From Bacteroidota bacterium (GTDB taxonomy: Bacteria > Bacteroidota > Bacteroidia > Bacteroidales > FEN-979): 64,000 bases of DNA. The notes under the pieces are model-generated. The model was not told where the DNA came from. It searched no databases and worked only from the letters and a program-made list of their open reading frames with translations. Both the position numbers and the translations under genes were made by a program. Location of the stretch: NCBI GenBank assembly GCA_026391795.1, contig JAPLDI010000004.1, positions 214,068 to 278,067 on the forward strand, written 5' to 3'. Shown one piece after another: positions 18,717 to 27,924 of the stretch; the stretch's first letter is position 1, and every line of letters starts with the position of its first letter.

Positions 18717-20426
18717 ATGACAAGGATTTTTAAACTGGGATCAGGGATAGCATTGTTGCTCATTATTCTTTCAGGAGGCATCCGTGTTCATGCACAGGAC
18801 CTCCAGGTCGCCCAGAAACTAACCAGGGCAGAGCGGTTTGACGATGCAAATGCAGCGTTTCAAACGCTTTTAAAACAGAACCCGAACGACGGTGATGTTT
18901 ATTATTACTATGGTGAGAATTACCTCCAGGAATACTATTCGGACACTACGAATAATTCATTCAAGGAATTGTCTGATCTGGCAGGAAATCTTTTCGTAAA
19001 AGGAACCACCGCCGATCCTGCTGATCCCTTAAACTATGTTGGCATCGGACAAATTGCACTGATGTTGAGGGATATGACAAAGTCACAGCAGAATTTCGGC
19101 AAAGCATTATCCCTCCTTCCTTCCAAGGCAAACAAAGGGCTGGTGATGTCGCCGGAAAAACATGCCACGGTCTACATTAAAATTGCAAATGCTTTTATCA
19201 AAGCCGGGGTGAATGACACTGCCACGGTTTTCAATTTCCTTCGGACAGCTGAAAAACTCGATCCTAAGAACTATGACCTGTACATCGTCAAGGGTGACGC
19301 TTATATCTTTCTCCTGAATGACGGTTCAAAAGCCATCCAGAATTACAATATCGCACAAAGCCTCAATCCTAAATCCCCATTTGCCAAACTGCGTGTCGGG
19401 CAACTCTGGATGCGGGCCCGGAATTACAAGGATGCCCTGATCTATTATCAGGAGGTGGTAAAGATTGATTCAACTTTTGCACCGGCATACCGGGAGTTGG
19501 GGTACCTGCTTTCGCGTGCTAACCGGAACGATGAAGCACAGCAGAACTATAAAAAGTTCCTCCGCTTGTCCGGAGGAAATACAACGGCCCGGATACAGTA
19601 TGTCAATACACTGATCGAACTTAAAAATTACAATGAAGCCATCGTCCAGCTCAACGAAATATTGAAGAACGATACATCAAACAATGACCTGAACCGTGCA
19701 CTGGCATATTCTTACTTTGAAACAGGACAGTACGATAAAGGGTTGCTCTATAGTAAAAAATTCTTCCGGCGGGCTGACCTTTCAAAGGTGCGTGCTACCG
19801 ACTTTGCCTACCTTGGAAGATTGCTTGCAAAAACGAAACAGGATTCCCTTGCCCATGAAATGCTGCTGAAAGCTTTTAAAATGGACACATCGCATTCCGA
19901 ACTACTCTCGGAAGCCGCCATGTCGATGATCAAACTTAAAAAATACGATAAGGCCATCGATATTTATAACATGAAGATCACCGTAAAGAAAATTGTACCG
20001 AATGATTATTATAACCTCGGGAAAGTTTATTACAATGTAAAGAGCTGGGGTAAGGTCGACACTACACTGGCCTATTACAGCACCCTGATGCCGGATCATG
20101 TCCAGGGTTACCTCTGGCGGGCCCGGGCACTGGTTAACATCGATACCACAAGCAAACTCGGACTGGCAAAACCGGTTTATGAGATCATGATTGAAAAGGC
20201 CAGGGTGGATTCCTTGAAAAATGCCAAAGAGCTGATGGAGGCATACTCCTATCTTGCTTACTATTACCTGGTGCAATTCAAGGAAACTAAAGATCAGCAG
20301 TATGGACTGAAATCGATTGACTACTGCAACAAGGTTCTTGCGATCATACCTCCGGATCCCGGGTATACGGATAAGGCAAAAGCCATACTCAAGGACCTGG
20401 AACCAAAGATCAAAAAGCAGAACTGA
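18717..20426 (+). CDS. Secreted tetratricopeptide-repeat protein
   Basis: This is a 569-residue exported protein: signal peptide ending at VHAQ (about residue 26), then TPR-type helical pairs across the whole length. Examples are VAQKLTRAERFDDANAAFQTLLKQNPNDGDVYYYYGENY and APAYRELGYLLSRANRNDEAQQNYKKFLRLSGG. TPRs are scaffolds for protein-protein contacts. A strong AGGAGG precedes the ATG, 18 bases after the PstS-like gene, so the two are co-transcribed. It probably assists assembly of the periplasmic part of the TonB/ExbBD system or its binding partner; this is context inference. Confidence 0.85.
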   Translation: MTRIFKLGSGIALLLIILSGGIRVHAQDLQVAQKLTRAERFDDANAAFQTLLKQNPNDGDVYYYYGENYLQEYYSDTTNNSFKELSDLAGNLFVKGTTADPADPLNYVGIGQIALMLRDMTKSQQNFGKALSLLPSKANKGLVMSPEKHATVYIKIANAFIKAGVNDTATVFNFLRTAEKLDPKNYDLYIVKGDAYIFLLNDGSKAIQNYNIAQSLNPKSPFAKLRVGQLWMRARNYKDALIYYQEVVKIDSTFAPAYRELGYLLSRANRNDEAQQNYKKFLRLSGGNTTARIQYVNTLIELKNYNEAIVQLNEILKNDTSNNDLNRALAYSYFETGQYDKGLLYSKKFFRRADLSKVRATDFAYLGRLLAKTKQDSLAHEMLLKAFKMDTSHSELLSEAAMSMIKLKKYDKAIDIYNMKITVKKIVPNDYYNLGKVYYNVKSWGKVDTTLAYYSTLMPDHVQGYLWRARALVNIDTTSKLGLAKPVYEIMIEKARVDSLKNAKELMEAYSYLAYYYLVQFKETKDQQYGLKSIDYCNKVLAIIPPDPGYTDKAKAILKDLEPKIKKQN

Positions 20427-20513
20427 GATGTTTTTTGAGATTCGATTACAGAAATCCTTTAAGCACAAAGCAATTAATTAAATGAGATAGTGAAAATTTT
20501 CCATTTATTTTAA

Positions 20514-20521
20514 TAATTTTG
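20514..20521 (+). promoter_or_regulatory. -7 promoter element of exbB operon
   Basis: TAATTTTG matches TAnnTTTG in the 150-base gap before exbB. The predicted start near 20525 leaves a leader of about 50 AT-rich bases to the ATG at 20577. The TonB-ExbBD genes may thus be expressed independently of pstS/TPR. Confidence 0.55.
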
Positions 20522-20576
20522 CTTCTGTTAAAGAAACTATCAATTCACACATTAATAATTAAAAAACAAAATCAAA

Positions 20577-21428
20577 ATGAGCAAGACAAATAAACAAGGC
20601 GGACAATCCATTGGTGACGCTTTAAAGTCGTGGTTTACAGTGGCTGTTATACTGATTTCATTTGTGATTGCCTACCTGGTGTTCAAGTACATCATGGGAG
20701 CTCCGATCAACTTTGAAGGCGGATATGATCTGATAAAGAACCATGTTCCTGCCGACAAATGGAATCCGGTACCCGGCAACTATCTTGCAATGGTATATAA
20801 AGGCGGTTTGATCGTTCCTCTTTTGATGACGGTATTACTCGTCCTGATCACCTTCTCCATTGAGAGAGGTATTACTCTTGCACGTGCCGGCGGTAAGGGA
20901 AGGATCAATGTTTTTGTAAAAAACCTTCAGAATTTCCTGGCCAATGACCAGATCGAAGAAGCAATCGCTGCCTGCGACAAACAAAAAGGATCACTTGCCA
21001 ACGTAATGAAAGCCGGACTTCAACGGTACCGTTCATTGCAGAAAGATTCAACCCTTTCAAAAGACCAGAAGATCCTGGCTTTACAGAAAGAATTCGAGGA
21101 AGCAACTGCACTTGAATTGCCGATGCTTTCGAGAAACCTCGTCATTCTGTCCACCATTGCTTCCATCTCCGTGTTGATCGGTCTTTTGGGAACGGTTCTC
21201 GGGATGATCCGTGCTTTTGGAGCTCTTGCTCAGGCCGGCGCCCCCGATGCCCTCGCTCTCGCAACCGGTATTTCGGAAGCTCTTATCAATACCGCTTTTG
21301 GTATCACTGGTTCTTTGCTCGGTATCTTGATGTACAACTTCTATTCAACACAGATCGACAGCTTTACATATAAAATTGATGAAGCAGGATTCAGTCTTGT
21401 ACAGTCATTTGCAGCCCAGGCAAAATAA
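20577..21428 (+). CDS. exbB: ExbB/TolQ-type proton-channel protein
   Basis: This is a MotA/TolQ/ExbB family inner-membrane protein that, with ExbD, uses proton-motive force to energise TonB. It is 283 residues. A first membrane segment lies near residues 20-41, a second near 80-98, and the conserved pair near the C-terminus reads ASISVLIGLLGTVLGMIRAFGALA and ISEALINTAFGITGSLLGILMYNF. The Thr of GTVLG and the TAFG motif match the proton path. The long cytoplasmic loop is helical. It is followed by two exbD genes and tonB. Confidence 0.93.
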   Translation: MSKTNKQGGQSIGDALKSWFTVAVILISFVIAYLVFKYIMGAPINFEGGYDLIKNHVPADKWNPVPGNYLAMVYKGGLIVPLLMTVLLVLITFSIERGITLARAGGKGRINVFVKNLQNFLANDQIEEAIAACDKQKGSLANVMKAGLQRYRSLQKDSTLSKDQKILALQKEFEEATALELPMLSRNLVILSTIASISVLIGLLGTVLGMIRAFGALAQAGAPDALALATGISEALINTAFGITGSLLGILMYNFYSTQIDSFTYKIDEAGFSLVQSFAAQAK

Positions 21429-21490
21429 TTCCCGGGTTGACATTGCAGCGTACATTCATTCTGTCAGTCATCAATTTAAAATAGAATACC

Positions 21491-22135
21491 ATGCCTAAAC
21501 TTAAACCACCCGTACGAACTCCGCACATAGACATGACGCCTATGGTGGACTTGTTTTCTGTACTGTTGATTTTTTTATTGCTTACAGCTTCGTTCCGACC
21601 GCAGGAAGCCACAGTCATCAAAAGCCCCAATTCGGTATCTGAAAAACAAGCGCCGGATAAGGACATCATGACGATCATCGTCAACAAGGATGGAAAGATC
21701 TTTTTCAACCTGGATAACGGAAAAGATTCTGCCAAGCATACCCGTGTTGACGTCCTGACGGAAATGGGCAAACAGTACAACGTCAAATTCACGCCGAAAG
21801 AGTTGAATGATTTCGGTCACTGGGCTTCTTTTGGTATGCCCATGGCAGATTTTAAGAAATGGCTGAACTCGAAGGATTCAAAAGAAAAAGAGGGTTTGCA
21901 GACCGGGATTCCAACTGATTCAGTGGGAACCCAGCCGTCGGAGCTGTTTTTCTGGGTCCGTTTTAGCCGTCTTGCAAATCCGAATGCCGAAGTCGCCATC
22001 AAGGGTGATGGAGAGACCAACTACAAAAAGGTAAAAGTGGTTATGGACCTGCTGCAGGAAAACAAAGTCAACAAATTCAACCTTGTTACGAACCTGGAAA
22101 AACAGGAAGTGACCCTGAAGGATCTTCCAAAATAG
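21491..22135 (+). CDS. exbD: ExbD/TolR-type protein (first copy)
   Basis: This is a biopolymer-transport protein anchored by one N-terminal helix. HIDMTPMVDLFSVLLIFLLLTASF carries the protonatable aspartate (MVD) of the ExbD family. The periplasmic domain is longer than in E. coli ExbD (214 versus about 140 residues), with an inserted region KKWLNSKDSKEKEGLQTG. It pairs with the second ExbD downstream, and two different ExbD subunits may form a heterodimer. It lies in the exbB-exbD-exbD-tonB operon. Confidence 0.9.
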   Translation: MPKLKPPVRTPHIDMTPMVDLFSVLLIFLLLTASFRPQEATVIKSPNSVSEKQAPDKDIMTIIVNKDGKIFFNLDNGKDSAKHTRVDVLTEMGKQYNVKFTPKELNDFGHWASFGMPMADFKKWLNSKDSKEKEGLQTGIPTDSVGTQPSELFFWVRFSRLANPNAEVAIKGDGETNYKKVKVVMDLLQENKVNKFNLVTNLEKQEVTLKDLPK

Positions 22136-22172
22136 TCGTAAAAAGTGTTTTACATGTATAAAGAAAAAATAT

Positions 22173-22796
22173 ATGGCTGAAATAATAGTACAAGAAAAAG
22201 GCAAAAAAGGTGGCAAACGCAGACCCAAAAAGCAATCGACCAGGATCGATATGACCCCGATGGTTGACCTTATGTGTCTTCTGATCACCTTTTTCATGCT
22301 TACCACAGCCTTCAGCAAACCCAAGGTCATGGTCATCACCATGCCTGAAAAGAAAACCGAGAAGGAACCCGAAGTAAAAATTGCCGGCTGGAGAACCCTC
22401 AACATTCTTCTTACCGGCGATGACCTCGTTTATTATTATGTTGGCGAGGCAAAACCGCCATTGCCTGCTTTGGTTAAGAGCGATTTCAGCAAAGACGGGA
22501 TCCGCAAAGTCCTCCTTGAGAAGAACAAGGACCTTTTCAGGCAAATCACCGAATACCGTGATAAACGAGTATCAGGCAAATTGATCGTAGCGGATACTAC
22601 CGCGGAATCGGCAATAAAGAAGATGAAAAAGAATGATATGAAAGGGCCGATCGTTCTGATCAAAGCGGATGACAAAGCAAAGTACAAAGACATCGTCAAC
22701 ATTATTGATGAAATGTCAATCTGTAACATTGCAAGCTATGCGGTCGTCGATATATTACCGGTCGAGCTGGGAATGCTGAAAACTGCCCCTAAATAA
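22173..22796 (+). CDS. exbD: ExbD/TolR-type protein (second copy)
   Basis: This is the second ExbD-family protein, 207 residues. A basic N-terminus (KGKKGGKRRPKKQST) precedes the membrane helix IDMTPMVDLMCLLITFFMLTTAF, with the conserved Asp. The periplasmic part contains the family C-terminal pattern YKDIVNIIDEMSICNIASYAVVDI. It differs clearly in sequence from the first copy, so the pair is an old paralogous duplication. Confidence 0.9.
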   Translation: MAEIIVQEKGKKGGKRRPKKQSTRIDMTPMVDLMCLLITFFMLTTAFSKPKVMVITMPEKKTEKEPEVKIAGWRTLNILLTGDDLVYYYVGEAKPPLPALVKSDFSKDGIRKVLLEKNKDLFRQITEYRDKRVSGKLIVADTTAESAIKKMKKNDMKGPIVLIKADDKAKYKDIVNIIDEMSICNIASYAVVDILPVELGMLKTAPK

Positions 22797-22832
22797 TTGT
22801 AAGGATTTCTTAACCTCTTAAACAGAAAGAAA

Positions 22833-23606
22833 ATGGCAACCGAAAATAAGCGTATAGAATCGCTGGAGGAGATGGTTTTTAAGTCCAGGAACAAGGACTA
22901 CGGCGCATATGTTCTCAGGAAAAAATACCAGAAGTACACGTTGATCTCCCTGATCATTGGTGTTTTCGCGATCGGTGCCGGCGTTGCTTACCCGGTGATC
23001 GCTGCCTATATCAACAAGAACAGGATCATCAAGGAAAACGTTAACGTTGGGGTTGAGATGCTGAACATTCCTAAGGAAGAACTTCCGCCGCCACCGCCGC
23101 CGCCACCACCTCCCCCTGACGTTGTGCAGCAACAGCGGTTCGTGGCTCCCGTTGTGACCAGTGATAGTGTTGAAACAACCATGGTCACCCAGGATGACCT
23201 GAGCAACAAACCCAACACGGAAGCTCCGACCGAAGAGAACATTGAGGTCGTTGAAACCAAGACCCAGGTTATCGAACAGGAAGCACCCAAGGAAATTTTT
23301 ACCGTGGTCGAAGAACAACCCACCTATCCAGGTGGCGACGAAGCCCGAATAAAGTTCCTGCAGGCAAATATGAAATATCCTGAAGAAGCAAAAGAACTGG
23401 GCGTACAGGGAAAGGTTTTCGTGACTTTCGTTGTGGAAGCCGATGGCTCCATCACCGATGTTAAGGTCCTCAGGGGAATTGGTTCCGGGTGTGATGATGA
23501 AGCTGTCCGCGTCGTCAAATCCATGCCGAAATGGGTTCCCGGGAAACAGAGAGGGGTGCCTGTTCGTGTACAGTTTAACCTGCCCATTAATTTTAAACTT
23601 CAATAG
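22833..23606 (+). CDS. tonB: TonB energy transducer
   Basis: This is the periplasm-spanning protein that passes ExbBD energy to outer-membrane receptors, 257 residues. Order: a cytoplasmic segment typical of Bacteroidota (ESLEEMVFKSRNKDYGAYVLRKKY), a membrane helix about residues 35-58, a proline-rich stretch (PPPPPPPPPPPD near 83-95), a Thr/Glu-rich linker, and a TonB C-terminal domain (YPEEAKELGVQGKVFVTFVVEADG to the end). It is the last gene before a perfect hairpin terminator. Confidence 0.93.
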   Translation: MATENKRIESLEEMVFKSRNKDYGAYVLRKKYQKYTLISLIIGVFAIGAGVAYPVIAAYINKNRIIKENVNVGVEMLNIPKEELPPPPPPPPPPPDVVQQQRFVAPVVTSDSVETTMVTQDDLSNKPNTEAPTEENIEVVETKTQVIEQEAPKEIFTVVEEQPTYPGGDEARIKFLQANMKYPEEAKELGVQGKVFVTFVVEADGSITDVKVLRGIGSGCDDEAVRVVKSMPKWVPGKQRGVPVRVQFNLPINFKLQ

Positions 23607-23640
23607 TGAATTGATACAGGAGGAGGAATCCTCAAAGTTC

Positions 23641-23676
23641 AAAACGAGCTGTCATGATTTTATGACAGCTCGTTTT
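23641..23676 (+). terminator. Strong hairpin terminator after tonB
   Basis: AAAACGAGCTGTCAT (23641-23655) is perfectly complementary to ATGACAGCTCGTTTT (23662-23676) with a 6-base loop. The flanking A- and T-tracts make it a symmetric, bidirectional-looking Rho-independent terminator 34 bases after the tonB stop. Confidence 0.92.
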
Positions 23677-23800
23677 GTGTTCACAGACTAACAGAAAAAT
23701 GCATTTTTTGAAATCGAAGTACTGACAAGGGAAATGGGGTTATCAGTTGAAATAATTCCCACTTTCATTAATTTAGAATATTTCCAAAAGAAACTTTTTA

Positions 23801-23808
23801 TAATTTTG
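23801..23808 (+). promoter_or_regulatory. -7 promoter element of hdr-flx operon
   Basis: TAATTTTG matches TAnnTTTG in the 231-base gap between the tonB terminator and hdrC. The predicted leader is about 95 bases, longer than usual here, and rich in T-tracts (GAGGCTCTTTTTTTTTACATG). I could not identify a defined regulatory RNA in it. Confidence 0.5.
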
Positions 23809-23907
23809 TATTGTAGAAATTTTTAATGAGGCTCTTTTTTTTTACATGTATACTGTTAACAAATTAACAACTGATAAAAAGTTCTTTAAAAACTTCAATC
23901 ATACGAA

Positions 23908-24480
23908 ATGATAACACTTGGATTGCTGGAGAAAAATACTTTTCTGGAAGCTGTCAACAAAAAAAGCGGCGCCAATGTGCTTGAATGTTACCAGTGCGGG
24001 AAGTGCGTTTCCACCTGCCCGGTATCTTCTTACATGGATTTTCCCCCGAGAGAGATTATGCAAATGATCAAACTTGGATTGAAGGAAGAGAGCTACATGG
24101 CCAATTCGATGTGGTTCTGCCTTACCTGTTCTGCCTGCAGCGGCCGGTGTCCGCGGGAAATTGACATTCCTGCTGTTATGGAAGCCATCCGCCATCTTGC
24201 CATCGAGGAAAATTACAGATCTGAAAACAAAAAAGTTAAAGATATCCGCAAGTTTCATGATATTTTCCTTGACATGATCAAACGTTACGGGCGGAATTAT
24301 GAACTGCGTATGATGGCAGAATTTAATATCCGTACCCGGAACCTCTTTAAAGATATGCACCTTGCACCAAAGGCCCTGCTCAAAGGCAAGATCCCGATTG
24401 GCCATGAATCCACGAAGAGCGCCAAGGCCATCCAGAGAATGTTCAAGCTTGCAGGAAAGCTTGAAAAAGAAAAGAGATAA
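23908..24480 (+). CDS. hdrC: Heterodisulfide reductase-like subunit C
   Basis: This is a small soluble [4Fe-4S] electron-transfer subunit, 190 residues. Two cluster motifs are visible: CYQCGKCVSTCP near residue 27 and CLTCSACSGRCP near residue 71. The rest is helical, as in HdrC. In this family HdrC passes electrons from HdrA to the HdrB active site. It is the first of seven co-directional genes in the order hdrC-hdrB-hdrA-flxD-flxC-flxB-flxA. The organism is unlikely to be a methanogen, so the substrate is probably not CoM-S-S-CoB. Confidence 0.9.
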   Translation: MITLGLLEKNTFLEAVNKKSGANVLECYQCGKCVSTCPVSSYMDFPPREIMQMIKLGLKEESYMANSMWFCLTCSACSGRCPREIDIPAVMEAIRHLAIEENYRSENKKVKDIRKFHDIFLDMIKRYGRNYELRMMAEFNIRTRNLFKDMHLAPKALLKGKIPIGHESTKSAKAIQRMFKLAGKLEKEKR

Positions 24481-24516
24481 AGATCTTTCACTCCTATTCT
24501 ACTCAATTGAATTGAC

Positions 24517-25461
24517 ATGAACAAACTAACCTATTTCCCGGGTTGTTCTGCACACGGTACCAGCGAGGAATTCGACCACACGCTCAAGCTTGTGATGAAG
24601 ACCCTGGATGTGCAGATGGAAGAGATCCCCGACTGGAACTGCTGCGGGGCCACATCCGCCCACGTCATGACCGAGAACCTGGCGCTTGCATTGCCCATGC
24701 GCAACCTTGTGCTCGCCGAAAAGCTTGAAAACAAAACCATGGGTATCGCATGTGCTTCCTGTTATTCGAGAATGAAAGGCACGAAGAAGCACCTGGATGA
24801 AAATCCAGAACAGGCTAAGCGGATCAACAGCACCGTAATCGACGAAGGAGAATACCAGGGCACCGTGGAGATCAAATCGATGCTTCAGTATTGCTTTGAG
24901 GAGATTGGGCTGGAAACCATCAAAAGCAAGGTAACCAAATCACTCTCAGGTCTCAAGGTGGCTTGTTACTATGGCTGCCTGCTTACCCGCCCTAAAGATG
25001 TTACCCAGTTTGATTCGCCCGAATATCCGATGTCGATGGACCTTCTGATGGAAGCCCTGGGTGCAAAGGCGATGGAGTTCGATTTCAAAACGGAATGTTG
25101 TGGTGCCTCCTTCTCCATTTCAAATACAGAGGTCGTGGAATCCCTGACAGGAAAGATCCTGGAAGTGGCAAAAGAAAGCGGAGCCCACCTGATCGTGGTC
25201 GCCTGCCCATTGTGCCAGTCGAACCTCGACATGCGACAGCCGGATATCGAAAAGCATTCAGGGAAGAAACTGGATATCCCGGTGATGTACTTCACGCAGT
25301 TGATGGCCCTGGCCTTCGGATATCCCGAGAAGGAACTACGCCTTCCAAAACACATTGTCCCGGTTGAGGCCGCCTTGAAACACATTGGCGACCCTGTACC
25401 GGAACCTGAAAAAGTGAAAAAAACCAAAAAAGCTGTCGAAGCAGAAAGCGAGGTAGAATAA
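24517..25461 (+). CDS. hdrB: Heterodisulfide reductase-like subunit B
   Basis: This is the catalytic CCG-domain subunit, which in characterised homologues holds noncubane [4Fe-4S] clusters that cleave disulfides. At 314 residues it has the FPGCSAHGTS start. Two CCG modules follow: DWNCCGATSAHV with ACASCYSRM, and CYYGCLL with ECCGASFSIS plus CPLCQSNLDMRQ. Both cysteine sets look complete, so catalysis is expected. The C-terminal 25 residues are a Lys/Glu-rich tail (KVKKTKKAVEAESEVE). Its stop overlaps the hdrA start by one base. Confidence 0.92.
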   Translation: MNKLTYFPGCSAHGTSEEFDHTLKLVMKTLDVQMEEIPDWNCCGATSAHVMTENLALALPMRNLVLAEKLENKTMGIACASCYSRMKGTKKHLDENPEQAKRINSTVIDEGEYQGTVEIKSMLQYCFEEIGLETIKSKVTKSLSGLKVACYYGCLLTRPKDVTQFDSPEYPMSMDLLMEALGAKAMEFDFKTECCGASFSISNTEVVESLTGKILEVAKESGAHLIVVACPLCQSNLDMRQPDIEKHSGKKLDIPVMYFTQLMALAFGYPEKELRLPKHIVPVEAALKHIGDPVPEPEKVKKTKKAVEAESEVE

Positions 25462-27434
25462 TGGCCAGAGTAGGTGTTTTCGTTTGTTATTGCGGAGCTA
25501 ACATTGCCGACTTCATTGACGTTCCGGCAGTGGTGGAAGAAGCAAAGAAAATAAAGGAGGTCAAGATCTCCGTTCTTTACAAGTATATGTGTTCCGATCC
25601 CGGGCAGGGAATGATCCGGGATGCCATCGTGCAAAACCGGCTTACATCGGTGGTTGTTGCCGCCTGTTCTCCCCGGATGCACGAAAAAACATTCCGCAAG
25701 GCATTGTCGGATGCCGGGATGAACCCGTACATGCTGGAAGTTGCCAATATCCGGGAACACTCCTCCTGGGTGCACCAGAAAGATAAAAAAGCGGCAACGG
25801 AAAAAGCCAACGACCTCATCCGGATGGCAATCGCCAAATCCATCGCCAATGAACAGTTGCACGAGATTTCTGTTCCTGTAACAAAACGGGCACTCGTAAT
25901 CGGGGGGGGTATTGCAGGGATCCAGGCAGCGCTCGACATTGCAGATGCACGCATACCGGTCACATTGGTAGAAAAAAGTCCCTCCATTGGCGGCCGGATG
26001 GCCCAGCTTGACGAGACTTTTCCAACCCTCGACTGCTCACAGTGCATTCTCACTCCAAAGATGGTGGATGTTGCATCGCACCCTTATATTGAACTGATTC
26101 CCTATTCAGAGGTAATCGAACTTGATGGCTATGTAGGGAATTACAAAGCCAAAATCAAAAAAAAGGCATCCTACGTTGATTTCAGTTCCTGCACAGGCTG
26201 CGGGGCATGTACACAGAAATGTCCGGTAAAGGTTCCCAACGAATTCAACATGAACATCGATAAGCGGAAGGCCATTTATACACCCTTTCCGCAAGCGGTT
26301 CCCAACAAACCGGTCATTGATGCCACACATTGCACTATGCTCCTGAAGGGAAAATGCGGTATTTGTGCAAAAGTCTGTGAAAAAGGATCCATCAACTTTA
26401 AAATGGTAGATGAGGTCATTGAAAGGGAAGTCGGTGCCGTGGTCATCGCTACCGGCTATGATCTCTGGGATCCAAAGCCCTATGAAGAATATGGTGTTGG
26501 CCGCTACAAGGATATCATCACGTCACTTGAATTTGAACGGATGGTCTCTGCAAGCGGTCCGACCAATGGCGTTCCCATCCGCCCGTCGGACGGGAAAGTT
26601 CCGAAGAATGTTGTTTTCATCAAATGCATCGGATCTCGTGACGAGGCCAAGGGCATTGAATACTGTTCCAAGATCTGCTGCATGTATACAGCCAAGCATG
26701 CGATCCTGCTGCACCACAAGGTACACGACAGCCATGCCTATATATTCTATATGGACATCCGCGCTGCCGGCAAGGGATATGAAGAATTTGTGAAGCGCGC
26801 CCAGGTTGAAACAGCAGCTACCTACCTGCGCGGAAGGGTGTCGAAGATCTACAAAAAGGGTGATAAACTGATGGTCAGGGGAGAAGATGCCCAGATCGGG
26901 CAGGTGGTGGAAGTCGAAGCCGACCTTGTGGTATTGGCAACCGCCGTGATCGCTCCGAAAGACAATCCCTCCCTGGCAAGGTTACTCGGTGTCTCTTACG
27001 ACAAATACGGGTATATGTCGGAAGCACATCCCAAGCTTCGTCCTGTTGAAACCGCCAAAGCCGGGATCTTCCTGGCCGGATGCACACAGGCTCCCAAAGA
27101 TATTCCCGATACTGTCGCCCAGGCTTCTGCCTGTGCTGCCAAAGTTTGTGGTTTATTCGCCGGGGACACGCTGAAAAAAGATCCGATGGTCTCAACGATC
27201 AACAACGAATTTTGCAGCGGATGCCAGAACTGCGTAAAGGTTTGTCCTTACCAGGCCATCGTTACCGAAGAAATCCCGCTGGGGCATGGTTCGAAAGAGT
27301 TGCGCACCGTTGCCAAGATCAATGAAGGCGTATGCCAGGGATGCGGTTCCTGTGTCGCCATCTGCCGCAGTATGGCCATCAACCTGGCTGGTTTTACCGA
27401 TCCTCAAATCATTAACGAGATAGTCGCAATCTAA
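25461..27434 (+). CDS. hdrA: Heterodisulfide reductase-like subunit A (FAD, multi Fe-S)
   Basis: This is the flavoprotein hub of Hdr complexes, where flavin-based electron bifurcation occurs in characterised examples. It is 657 residues. An N-terminal domain (VGVFVCYCGANIAD) precedes an FAD Rossmann motif (ALVIGGGIAGIQAA near 145) and the HdrA signature DETFPTLDCSQCILTPKM. A ferredoxin-like insert (CTGCGACTQKCP, CGICAKVCEKG) follows. Two C-terminal cluster motifs (CSGCQNCVKVCP, CQGCGSCVAICR) end it. It is full length with no missing motif. It abuts flxD by one base, suggesting coupled translation. Confidence 0.95.
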   Translation: MARVGVFVCYCGANIADFIDVPAVVEEAKKIKEVKISVLYKYMCSDPGQGMIRDAIVQNRLTSVVVAACSPRMHEKTFRKALSDAGMNPYMLEVANIREHSSWVHQKDKKAATEKANDLIRMAIAKSIANEQLHEISVPVTKRALVIGGGIAGIQAALDIADARIPVTLVEKSPSIGGRMAQLDETFPTLDCSQCILTPKMVDVASHPYIELIPYSEVIELDGYVGNYKAKIKKKASYVDFSSCTGCGACTQKCPVKVPNEFNMNIDKRKAIYTPFPQAVPNKPVIDATHCTMLLKGKCGICAKVCEKGSINFKMVDEVIEREVGAVVIATGYDLWDPKPYEEYGVGRYKDIITSLEFERMVSASGPTNGVPIRPSDGKVPKNVVFIKCIGSRDEAKGIEYCSKICCMYTAKHAILLHHKVHDSHAYIFYMDIRAAGKGYEEFVKRAQVETAATYLRGRVSKIYKKGDKLMVRGEDAQIGQVVEVEADLVVLATAVIAPKDNPSLARLLGVSYDKYGYMSEAHPKLRPVETAKAGIFLAGCTQAPKDIPDTVAQASACAAKVCGLFAGDTLKKDPMVSTINNEFCSGCQNCVKVCPYQAIVTEEIPLGHGSKELRTVAKINEGVCQGCGSCVAICRSMAINLAGFTDPQIINEIVAI

Positions 27435-27922
27435 TGGAAACTGAAGTAAAAGAAGCTCAAGGGAAAATTATCAGTGCAGAGAACCCGGATATCGTTGCCC
27501 CCGCCGATTGGCAGCCGGTGATCATGGGGATTCTGTGCAACTGGTGTTCCTATGCCGGTTCCGACCTTACAGGGACCTCGCGTATACAATATCCGCCCAA
27601 CATCCGGATCATACGCGTGCCCTGCTCCTCAAGGGTTGATCCATGGTTTATCATCAAGTCGTTGCAGACCACGGCCGACGGGGTGCTGATTTCGGGGTGT
27701 CATCCCGGTGACTGCCATTACATTTCGGGTAATTATTTTGCCCGCAGGAGGTTTCTGGTGACAAAGAAGCTGCTGAATTTTGTCGGGTACCACGAAAACC
27801 GTGTTCAATTCTCATGGGTTTCGGCTGCCGAAGGACCAAAATTTGCGAAAGTGGTGGCCAAGGTAACCGAAGACATCAAGAAGTTAGGACCTCTTCACAG
27901 ATATAAAAAGGAAAATTTCTGA
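27434..27922 (+). CDS. flxD: MvhD/FlxD-like iron-sulfur protein
   Basis: This is a small [2Fe-2S] protein of the MvhD family that links HdrA to an electron-donating partner, 162 residues. Cysteine pattern: GILCNWCSYAGSD, VPCSSRVDP, and SGCHPGDCHYISGN, all characteristic. A short N-terminal extension of about 25 residues precedes the domain. Its place between hdrA and the flxC/B/A genes is the same gene junction as in FlxABCD-HdrABC clusters. Confidence 0.9.
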   Translation: METEVKEAQGKIISAENPDIVAPADWQPVIMGILCNWCSYAGSDLTGTSRIQYPPNIRIIRVPCSSRVDPWFIIKSLQTTADGVLISGCHPGDCHYISGNYFARRRFLVTKKLLNFVGYHENRVQFSWVSAAEGPKFAKVVAKVTEDIKKLGPLHRYKKENF

Positions 27923-27924
27923 TA

